IMG/VR virus record: IMGVR_UViG_3300023181_000029
Location: 1 to 64,000 of that record
DNA from: a virus
DNA length: 64,000 nt
Strand: one strand, 5' to 3'
Positions 57,878 through 64,000 of this stretch are shown here, in pieces; the first letter of the stretch is position 1; the number at the start of each line of letters is the position of its first letter. The translations under genes and the position numbers were made by a program. The notes under the pieces were generated by a model. That model saw only the letters and a list, made by a program, of their open reading frames with translations, was not told the DNA's origin and did not search any database.

Positions 57878-58384
57878 ATGCCTGAGCAAAATATAATATG
57901 GCGACCAATAGTTGGTTTCAATGGAAAATACTTGGTAAGCAATACAGGTCAAGTAAAATCTACAATCAGGGGCAATATCTTTAAAAACCAAGTTCAACAA
58001 CCTGGATATTGCAGAATAGTTCTGTACTTAGATAAAAAGCCTTACACCTCTCAAGTACACCGCTTGGTCGCACAAGCGTTTATATCAAACCCCGAAAACA
58101 AGAAAGAAGTTAACCATAAAAATGGTTGCAAAACAGACAACAGGGTTGAAAACTTAGAGTGGTGTACTGCAAGCGAGAATCAGAAACATGCATATAAATA
58201 TTTGGGAAGAATCCCTCAAACAGGAGAGAAGTGTGGACACGCTAAATTTACTAACAACCAAGTAGCTTTAATTAGAAAAGAACATGCCCCGGGTAATTTT
58301 TCGATAAAAGACTTGTGTCTTAAATATCCTATATCCTACTGCGGGATGCGTAATATTGTTAATTACACTACATATAGATTTTAA
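57878..58384 (+). CDS. NUMOD4-HNH homing endonuclease
   Basis: A 168-aa protein. NUMOD4 region at residues 7-30 (WRPIVGFNGKYLVSNTGQVK), HNH core at about 58-95 (SQVHRLVAQAFISNPENKKE, VNHKNGCKTDNRVENLEWC), and a C-terminal helix-turn-helix-like module (FSIKDLCLKYPISYCGMRNI). All HNH residues are present, so it should be active as a site-specific nickase or nuclease. It is free-standing, flanked by non-coding sequence on the left, and probably mobile. It is related to the enzyme at 5019. Confidence 0.9.
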   Translation: MPEQNIIWRPIVGFNGKYLVSNTGQVKSTIRGNIFKNQVQQPGYCRIVLYLDKKPYTSQVHRLVAQAFISNPENKKEVNHKNGCKTDNRVENLEWCTASENQKHAYKYLGRIPQTGEKCGHAKFTNNQVALIRKEHAPGNFSIKDLCLKYPISYCGMRNIVNYTTYRF

Positions 58385-58447
58385 TACAACCACGACCACA
58401 AGAAAGATTGCACCGGGATTTTTATTTTACAAAACTTAAAGAGCATA

Positions 58448-58942
58448 ATGAAATTCAAGATACTAAAAGGAACACCAACGTTTGAGAAACTGCAAGGCTT
58501 GTATCAGTTAATAATAAGCATTAACAAAAAGACAAAAGCCTTGGTTGAACGACTGGGCGCTGAACAATTTTTAAGAAACGACAATTATCTAGCAGGTGCG
58601 CCAATAGGATTCCAGTTTGACAAATGCCCTGACGGCTGGAAAAGCGAAGGTCAAGGTTGCTATTTTCCTAAAGCAAACCTTAAAGCCAACAAACCACTAC
58701 TTGCTGAGATAAAGGCACTCCCGAAATTAGATAAACAAGAACTTTTAACTATACTAGGTTACAAGCCGATGCAACGAGGTAAGGGTAATATTATTTACTT
58801 TTCACCATCTTTCAGGTGGGGTAACGAGTTTTGCTTACTTGAAGTCCAAGAGGATATTAAATTTACCCCTAACGCTGACATGATAGAAATTCTTAGCAGC
58901 GAGTATAAGACATTATCTAACCAAATAGACTTAGAGCCATGA
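58448..58942 (+). CDS. hypothetical protein (164 aa)
   Basis: A 164-aa protein. KFKILKGTPTFEKLQGLYQL at the start, then AGAPIGFQFDKCPDGWKSEG and ALPKLDKQELLTILGYKPMQ. The order resembles Bacteroidota phage proteins that start 'MkfkvlkgT..FekL..l...i.......' and are annotated only as hypothetical. Coding is clear. Its role is unknown. Confidence 0.7.
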   Translation: MKFKILKGTPTFEKLQGLYQLIISINKKTKALVERLGAEQFLRNDNYLAGAPIGFQFDKCPDGWKSEGQGCYFPKANLKANKPLLAEIKALPKLDKQELLTILGYKPMQRGKGNIIYFSPSFRWGNEFCLLEVQEDIKFTPNADMIEILSSEYKTLSNQIDLEP

Positions 58943-59334
58943 ATACCGACACATTACGTAAACTCGCAGCCTACATCGGCGCAAAATGCGAATACACAAA
59001 ACGCGCAATATCTTACAGTGGAGAGTTTGGATTTGATGAATTGTCGCTATTACAGTTTAATCCCCCTTCCGATTTCAAAGTCCACCTGAGAACAATTGAT
59101 AGTATCACAGAAGGCGAATTGGCAGATATTTATGATGAATTTATTGATAAGGTATCCGATTTTACAGCAAAATTCTCATACAGCGCTGAATCGAAAGCAA
59201 GTATTGTTTCTAGCTACTTAAATGGCGGTAGACAGCTTTATTTAGACCAAGCCAATATTTTGCTTAATATTTGCCGTAACCACTTTATCCTAGTAGACGA
59301 CATTCCCCTTGAACTTGTAAAAATTATTAACTAA
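58939..59334 (+). CDS. hypothetical protein (131 aa)
   Basis: A 131-aa protein. NTDTLRKLAAYIGAKCEYTK, then DSITEGELADIYDEFIDKVS and LNGGRQLYLDQANILLNICR. Alternating helices, no known motif. It overlaps the upstream gene by 4 bases and the next one by 1 base. Confidence 0.65.
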   Translation: MNTDTLRKLAAYIGAKCEYTKRAISYSGEFGFDELSLLQFNPPSDFKVHLRTIDSITEGELADIYDEFIDKVSDFTAKFSYSAESKASIVSSYLNGGRQLYLDQANILLNICRNHFILVDDIPLELVKIIN

Positions 59335-59678
59335 TGGGAGCGCACAAGAACATCAAACAACTAGCCGAAGAATGGTACGATAACAATTCTGACAGCCTAG
59401 TTATAGAACACACTTACAGCGATATAATCACAACATTCGAAGCAGGTTACAAAGCCGCTTCTGAGGGAATGTATTCGCTTGACCAAGTAATTCAGATGAT
59501 TTCCGATGAACGCGATAGGTGCATGGAGATATGTCAGACCCATATAATAAAACCAAACGACATACGAGCGCTAACAGTTGCAATGGAAATCAATAATAAA
59601 ATAGCAAACCGCACACAAGAAGGTTCGCAGCCATTAACTGATAGGATTCGCCAAGAACTACTAAATGCTGGAATATGA
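59334..59678 (+). CDS. hypothetical phage protein with AGYKA motif (114 aa)
   Basis: A 114-aa protein. KQLAEEWYDNNSDSLVIEHT, then IITTFEAGYKAASEGMYSLD and ISDERDRCMEIC. The 'F.aGykaa...' helix is common in small phage proteins, including part of the DUF551-like protein at 3769. The ATG shares a base with the preceding stop (TAATG). Function is unknown. Confidence 0.65.
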   Translation: MGAHKNIKQLAEEWYDNNSDSLVIEHTYSDIITTFEAGYKAASEGMYSLDQVIQMISDERDRCMEICQTHIIKPNDIRALTVAMEINNKIANRTQEGSQPLTDRIRQELLNAGI

Positions 59679-59854
59679 TAATCACAAAAGGAACAATCAA
59701 CGATAACGCATGGGTAAATAACACATGGTTGGCACCATACTTTAAATACCCTGTAACGCTGCGAAAGTTTATTACTGGCAGGATTGACTTACTTCTTGAT
59801 GGTGAATGGTATGAACGTGTTGATGGTGAGTATTTAACGTCTAATGGTTATTAA
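59675..59854 (+). CDS. small hypothetical protein (59 aa)
   Basis: ATG at 59675 overlapping the previous stop, TAA at 59852. The product (MIITKGTINDNAWVNNTWLA, PYFKYPVTLRKFITGRIDLL, LDGEWYERVDGEYLTSNGY) is strand-rich and aromatic. No family recognised. Confidence 0.55.
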   Translation: MIITKGTINDNAWVNNTWLAPYFKYPVTLRKFITGRIDLLLDGEWYERVDGEYLTSNGY

Positions 59855-59886
59855 TATACTATTGAAAAACTTATAACGACCACACC

Positions 59887-60099
59887 ATGAAAACGATACG
59901 CGAACATTTGGAAACTTTGCCGGAGCCATACCGCGCTCAGGCGTTAGAGAATCATGCTGCCTATCCGATGCCTAATGCTCCTGAATCATTTGAAAGCCTT
60001 TTAGAGGCATTTTATTGGGCTTTTGATTGGGATGGCTCAACTGAGAGATTTGATTACTGGTGCGAACTTTCTGACCGCATCGAATCCAACACACTTTAA
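59887..60099 (+). CDS. LPEP-type small phage protein (70 aa)
   Basis: A 70-aa acidic protein: REHLETLPEPYRAQALENHA, then SLLEAFYWAFDWDGSTERFD and YWCELSDRIE. It is a distant relative of the protein at 46568 (LPEPIREQAL ... GYDYWE). Two members in one phage genome, in opposite control regions, suggest a shared but unknown role. Confidence 0.7.
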   Translation: MKTIREHLETLPEPYRAQALENHAAYPMPNAPESFESLLEAFYWAFDWDGSTERFDYWCELSDRIESNTL

Positions 60100-60131
60100 C
60101 TACAGTTTTAACCAGTAAAGAGAGAAGTAAT

Positions 60132-60920
60132 ATGCAGTACAGTATTTCCTTTAACCAAAAAGCAGCCGTTGATAGCAAGTTGCCACTGGATGTTATAGAT
60201 TTATCAATCCTTGCTTTCATTAAGGATTTTACGCATACTGGAAACTGTAACCATGTAAATTTTGGCGGTAAATCATATTACTGGATTAGCCATAAGCTAA
60301 TAATCGATAACATGCCGTGTTTAGGTATAACTTCTAAGAGCGGTATCTTTAAAAGAGTTAAAAAACTATGCGAATTAAAGGTACTTACGGCGCATCCAGA
60401 CAATCAAATACTATCATCGTCTTACTATACTTTTGGCGACAATTATTCAGCATTATTTTTCTCAACATCTACCGAACAAAAAAACGACTTGTCACCTACG
60501 CCTGAAAGTATGCACCCTACGCCTGAAAAGCCGAAGGGCTACTCCCGAAAAGGCATAGCCCCTACGCCTGAAAAGGTAGAGTACTATAAATACTACTTAG
60601 ATAATGGGAATAAAGAACAAACTATTAAGGTTCCAAGTGATTTTTTGAAATCTTCTGAGGCAGAAAAAGAACGGTACTTAATTTTCCAAAGGCAGATTGA
60701 AGAAGAATATCAAAAGGTTTATCAGTTAGAACCGATAAGTATTAAAATATTAACCAACTGTTGTGTGATTTACGGCAAAGAAACAGTTATGGATAAAATA
60801 GGGGCTATGGAAAATTGCGCTGATTTGCTGAAAAAATATAGTAGCGCAGGGCTTACTCTTAAAACTTGGCTAAAAAGAGAATTAACGCTGGAACAAAAAC
60901 GGGCACAGAAAAAGGGATGA
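60132..60920 (+). CDS. replication initiation-like winged-helix protein
   Basis: A 262-aa protein. Residues about 15-105 form a winged-helix like that of phage and plasmid initiators (DVIDLSILAFIKDFTHTGNC; YWISHKLIIDNMPCLGITSK; GIFKRVKKLCELKVLTAH). A linker with repeated TPE follows (residues about 124-150). The C-terminal part is helical, with MENCADLLKKYSSAGLTLKT resembling a DnaD-like end that binds helicase or DNA. It overlaps the primase-helicase start (ATGA), so it likely loads that enzyme at the origin. Confidence 0.7.
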   Translation: MQYSISFNQKAAVDSKLPLDVIDLSILAFIKDFTHTGNCNHVNFGGKSYYWISHKLIIDNMPCLGITSKSGIFKRVKKLCELKVLTAHPDNQILSSSYYTFGDNYSALFFSTSTEQKNDLSPTPESMHPTPEKPKGYSRKGIAPTPEKVEYYKYYLDNGNKEQTIKVPSDFLKSSEAEKERYLIFQRQIEEEYQKVYQLEPISIKILTNCCVIYGKETVMDKIGAMENCADLLKKYSSAGLTLKTWLKRELTLEQKRAQKKG

Positions 60921-62677
60921 TACGCAATATTTGGAACGAGATAGATTTCAAGGGGCGCGCAAGTGGACAGCACAAATTTATTTGCCCCAATTGCAGCCAC
61001 ACTCGCAAGGATAAGAAAGACCCTTGCTTGTCAGTGAACCTCAATGAGCAAACATACAATTGTCATAACTGCGGCGCTACCGGCTGCAAACTAAGACCAG
61101 TGAGAGAGAAAAAAGAACCTGTTATTTTACCAAAATTAAACACCTCCGATTTGAGCGATAAAACGTTCAAGTATCTGAACGAGGTTCGTATGATTTCTAA
61201 TACAACAATCAAGCGCAACAGGATTACCGAAGGTCAGTATTTTATGCGAGGTGAGAATATGAATTGCATTTGGTTTAATTACTATGTGGATGGGCAGCAC
61301 ACGAATACTAAATTCAGGAGCGGAAAGAAGCAGTTCGCACAAGTATCTAATGCTGATAAGCACTTTTATAAGGTTGATGATTTAGTAGGGCAAACCGAGG
61401 CGCTGATTTCGGAAGGTGAATTTGACGCCTTGTCATGGGAAGAAGCAGGATTCTTAAATTGCGTATCGGTTCCTGATGGAGCATTGCAGCCTACCCAAAA
61501 TCATAGTGATAAGAAGTTTGAGTATATCGACAATGATATTGATAAGTTTGCCACTATTGAACGGATTTACTTAACTACGGATAATGATGCGCCGGGTATT
61601 GCTTTGCAGAAAGAGTTATCGCGTAGGTTTGGTAGAGAGCGTTGTTATATCATTGATTTAGGTGAATACAAGGACGCTAACGAAGTTTTGCAGAAGCTAG
61701 GCCGCTTTGATGGTTGCGAGTATTTGAAAGCCGCTAAAGAAGCCGCAAAGCCTTACCCACTGGAAGGGGTGCAAACAGTGGATGATTTAGCCGCCTCTGT
61801 GTTTGAGATTTATGTAAATGGCATTGATAATGGCGCAGGTATAGGATTTGGCTCACTGGATGAGCATGTTCGATGGCTAGTTGGGTGGTTTTATTTAATT
61901 ACTGGCGTGCCATCACATGGGAAAAGCTCGTGGTTAGACCAAGTGCTTTGTAAGCTAATGGAAAGGGAATGGAAGTTTGCTATATTTTCTCCCGAACATG
62001 CCCCTGAGTTACACCTACATAGAATGGCTAAAATAATATCTGGTAAAGCGTTTTGGGGCACTGAAAGAATGTCTTCTGACGAGTTAGAGGATATTTTATA
62101 TCAGCTAAATAAGAGGTTGTTTTTTATACGCCCAGACGACGAGGACTTTTCACTAGATAATATCCTAAAACTATCCCGTCAGTTAGTGGCGCGGCATGGT
62201 ATTAAGGGTTTAGTTATCGACCCGTGGAATACACTAGACCACCAGGGAGCAGGAAGGGATAAGGGCGATTATATAAGCAATGCCCTTAGTAAGATTAATG
62301 TATTTAAGCTACGTAATGATTGCTCCGTATTTCTAGTGGCGCATCCGACTAAAATGCAGAAGAATGATGACGGTACATATAAGGTTCCAACCGGTTATAA
62401 CATTAGTGATAGCGCTCACTTCTATAACAAATGCGATATAGGGATTACCGTTTACCGAAACGATAATAATATCGTTGACGTAGAGATGTGGAAGGTAAAA
62501 TTTGAAGGACTAATAGGCAAGAAAGGAACCGTCCAGTTTACATACGATAAGATTAATAATCGTTACACAGAGTATAGTGAGTTCCAGCAAGTTCAAGACA
62601 CTCGATACGAAGTCGAGAACAACCGAAAGATAGCAAGACTCACAGAGGAGCCTAAAATTTCAAACGTACCTTTTTGA
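60917..62677 (+). CDS. T7 gp4-like primase-helicase
   Basis: The ATG at 60917 overlaps the upstream TGA and is preferred over a TTG at 60866. The product is about 586 aa. A zinc-binding domain is near residues 22-55 (FICPNCSHTRK ... YNCHNCGATGCK). The Toprim primase core has LISEGEFDALSWEEAG near 162 and YLTTDNDAPGIALQ near 218. The helicase starts near 325 with LITGVPSHGKSSWLDQVL (Walker A) and has GIKGLVIDPWNTLDH and FLVAHPTKM as later RecA motifs. It unwinds DNA and makes primers at the fork, probably with host polymerase because no phage polymerase is in the window. Confidence 0.92.
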   Translation: MIRNIWNEIDFKGRASGQHKFICPNCSHTRKDKKDPCLSVNLNEQTYNCHNCGATGCKLRPVREKKEPVILPKLNTSDLSDKTFKYLNEVRMISNTTIKRNRITEGQYFMRGENMNCIWFNYYVDGQHTNTKFRSGKKQFAQVSNADKHFYKVDDLVGQTEALISEGEFDALSWEEAGFLNCVSVPDGALQPTQNHSDKKFEYIDNDIDKFATIERIYLTTDNDAPGIALQKELSRRFGRERCYIIDLGEYKDANEVLQKLGRFDGCEYLKAAKEAAKPYPLEGVQTVDDLAASVFEIYVNGIDNGAGIGFGSLDEHVRWLVGWFYLITGVPSHGKSSWLDQVLCKLMEREWKFAIFSPEHAPELHLHRMAKIISGKAFWGTERMSSDELEDILYQLNKRLFFIRPDDEDFSLDNILKLSRQLVARHGIKGLVIDPWNTLDHQGAGRDKGDYISNALSKINVFKLRNDCSVFLVAHPTKMQKNDDGTYKVPTGYNISDSAHFYNKCDIGITVYRNDNNIVDVEMWKVKFEGLIGKKGTVQFTYDKINNRYTEYSEFQQVQDTRYEVENNRKIARLTEEPKISNVPF

Positions 62678-62678
62678 T

Positions 62679-63194
62679 ATGATAAAAGCAATCAACACAT
62701 TTTATAACGGACATTATTTTCGTAGCCGCACAGAAGCTAGGTGGGCTGTATATTTTGACACGTTAGGTGTAAAATGGCTCTATGAAGTAGAGGGGTATGA
62801 ATTAGGCGATGGCGTTAGATATTTGCCTGATTTTTATTTTCCAGACTTTGACTTTTACCTAGAAGTGAAGCGAGAGAATTTTGGTGATTCTGACCTACCA
62901 AGATGGAAGGAGTTTGTTATGCAATCACAGAAGTCGCTAGTGATAATGGAGGGGTTACCGATGGTAGATAAACTAGGCGCGTTATTAGAAATACAATACG
63001 GGCAAGTGCTCCACACAGAAGGTATATTTATATTTGGGCATATAACAGGGAAAGACGTATTCTACGCTGGTAATCTTTATGATTACTCCGAAATTTATCA
63101 AGAAGCTGTTATCGCTGCTAGATGTGCAAGATTTGAATTTTTAGATAATCAACAAACCAAATCACAACATGAGAACAATCAAATTCAGAGGTAA
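62679..63194 (+). CDS. PD-(D/E)XK family nuclease
   Basis: A 171-aa protein. FRSRTEARWAVYFDTLGVKW (E19), YLPDFYFPDF (D51) and YLEVKRENF (E62, K64) form the E...D...E-x-K catalytic set. This arrangement is common in small phage nucleases placed near primase-helicase genes, likely acting in recombination or DNA end processing. The C-terminal half is of unknown role. It starts one base after the primase-helicase stop. Confidence 0.85.
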   Translation: MIKAINTFYNGHYFRSRTEARWAVYFDTLGVKWLYEVEGYELGDGVRYLPDFYFPDFDFYLEVKRENFGDSDLPRWKEFVMQSQKSLVIMEGLPMVDKLGALLEIQYGQVLHTEGIFIFGHITGKDVFYAGNLYDYSEIYQEAVIAARCARFEFLDNQQTKSQHENNQIQR

Positions 63195-63567
63195 AAAATT
63201 AGACAACAAAGAATGGGTCTATGGCGACTTAGTTCACGGTCAGGGCTATAAGGAAGGTAAGATGTTTATTTTGCCGCAAACACAATATTACCCACAAGGT
63301 TGCCATAGTCTTGATGGATGGGATGTTGACCCTGATACCGTTGGGCAGTTTAGTGACTTAGTAGACATTAACAGGAAAGAAATTTACGAAGGACATCGCG
63401 TTAATTGCAATAATGTAGTTGTGACCGAAAGTGTATTGGACGCAGAAGTGGTATTTGTTATGGGTGCATTCAGGGATAACTACAATGGATATGTGCTTGC
63501 TGACGCTTACCGTAATATTGAAATCATCGGCGACATTTACTCACAACCCATATCCACAAACCCATGA
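63169..63567 (+). CDS. YopX family protein
   Basis: A 132-aa protein with the full YopX layout: TIKFRGKKLDNKEWVYGDLV at the start, VDPDTVGQFSDLVDINRKEI, then IYEGHRVN, a strand for the body, and an end with NIEIIGDIYSQP ('.ievIGNiyen'). YopX proteins are common in phages of Gram-positive and Bacteroidota hosts and have no settled function. It overlaps the nuclease gene by 26 bases. Confidence 0.92.
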   Translation: MRTIKFRGKKLDNKEWVYGDLVHGQGYKEGKMFILPQTQYYPQGCHSLDGWDVDPDTVGQFSDLVDINRKEIYEGHRVNCNNVVVTESVLDAEVVFVMGAFRDNYNGYVLADAYRNIEIIGDIYSQPISTNP

Positions 63568-63842
63568 TAACCGATATAATAAAAGACCTGAAAGAGAAAC
63601 GGGATAATTGTGAAATATCAGACCGAGAAATGGCCTACGATTACGCCATAACCAAACTTGAAGAACTTATTGCGGCCAATACGGTGGTAACATACGAGGT
63701 AAAAGAAGTGAAGGGACATTATGGAAACCCGCTAGAATACGATACGCTTTCTCATGCTGAGAAAATACAGATAGTAGAAGGGGGTAAAATATTCGAGCGC
63801 ACCACCATATCAATAACCGAAACCCACGATAAAGAGCTATGA
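63564..63842 (+). CDS. hypothetical protein (92 aa)
   Basis: A 92-aa protein. ITDIIKDLKEKRDNCEISDR and YAITKLEELIAANTVVTYEV form a helix-helix-strand unit similar to other small phage proteins with the 'e.l...Re.....se..w..A.d.aI..L.' pattern. Coupled to its neighbours by 4-base overlaps. Confidence 0.65.
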   Translation: MITDIIKDLKEKRDNCEISDREMAYDYAITKLEELIAANTVVTYEVKEVKGHYGNPLEYDTLSHAEKIQIVEGGKIFERTTISITETHDKEL

Positions 63843-64000
63843 GACAGACAAAAATAAGGAAAGAAGTAGAGCTATTGTTCGAACTTAATTTTGGCGACTA
63901 TTCATGCTTTAAGTGGAAATATATAGACGAAGATGAAGATTCTTGTACCCTTCAATTTGTCTATGAGGGCTATAGCGAGTATGTATCATTGGAGTTAATG
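63839..64000 (+). CDS. partial hypothetical protein at the window edge
   Basis: ATG at 63839 overlaps the upstream stop (ATGA) and the frame is open for 54 codons to the edge. It begins MRQTKIRKEVELLFELNFGD and continues with YIDEDEDSCTLQFVYEGYSE. The rest lies outside the window, which shows that the early block continues. Confidence 0.55.
   Translation, partial: MRQTKIRKEVELLFELNFGDYSCFKWKYIDEDEDSCTLQFVYEGYSEYVSLELM

Noticed and set aside
1-64000. CRISPR array, tRNA genes, integrase or attachment sites
   Set aside because: No regular repeat-spacer pattern, no tRNA-like cloverleaf, and no tyrosine or serine recombinase motif was found on either strand by reading.

Overview
The window is most of the genome of a tailed bacteriophage, probably infecting a member of the Bacteroidota. 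The evidence is a repeated promoter of the Bacteroidota type (TTTG or TTG-rich -33 box, about 19 bp, then TAnnTTTG), almost no Shine-Dalgarno sites, fibre proteins with the GIGTTTP...KLDV motif common in that phylum, and AxA-Q signal peptides. Large terminase, portal, a candidate scaffold, major capsid protein, three small candidate neck/adaptor proteins, a 1617-aa tail-stub protein and a very large 1863-aa internal protein are present. No tape measure, sheath or major tail tube is visible, so a short-tailed (podovirus-like) virion is likely, loosely like crAss-like and other Bacteroidota podoviruses. No integrase, DNA polymerase, RNA polymerase, tRNA or CRISPR was recognised. The last gene runs off the right edge, so the genome is not complete here.

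Layout: 1-1295, small rightward genes, beginning with the tail end of a duplicated gene. 1490-5917, a leftward operon of small accessory genes (Tad2-like protein, DUF551-like, DUF1643, an HNH endonuclease, a ribbon-helix-helix regulator) driven from a back-to-back promoter. 6003-7314, SSB-like protein and an HNH protein. 7391-12840, a virion-type protein followed by six glycosyltransferase-like genes. 12837-14481, an OB-fold-like protein, two double GroES-like proteins and a small gene. 14471-40937, packaging, head, neck, fibres and internal virion proteins. 40997-44983, fibre genes, three of which encode Sec-type signal peptides. 44986-46339, lysis cassette (M15 peptidase, holin-like proteins, a small lipoprotein-like protein).

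46368-52187 is mainly a leftward accessory and control region. It holds small genes, an operon with an HNH nuclease, two small membrane proteins and a membrane-anchored terminase nuclease domain without its ATPase, a probable structured RNA, a G-rich tract, an XRE repressor flanked by two matching 28-bp operators, and a decayed gene. 52443-64000 is a rightward early block of many small unknown genes, then a replication initiator-like protein, a T7 gp4-like primase-helicase, a PD-(D/E)XK nuclease and a YopX protein.

How the parts work together: the XRE and ribbon-helix-helix proteins probably set the balance between leftward accessory and rightward early transcription. The primase-helicase and its partner recruit host replication. 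The late block builds and fills the head with help from the phage co-chaperonins. The glycosyltransferases probably decorate a virion or host surface component, and the lysis cassette ends the cycle. The most unusual elements are the ATPase-less membrane-anchored terminase nuclease next to an HNH gene, the tandem Tad2-like protein, the glycosyltransferase island, the paired double GroES genes and the signal-peptide-bearing fibre cassette.
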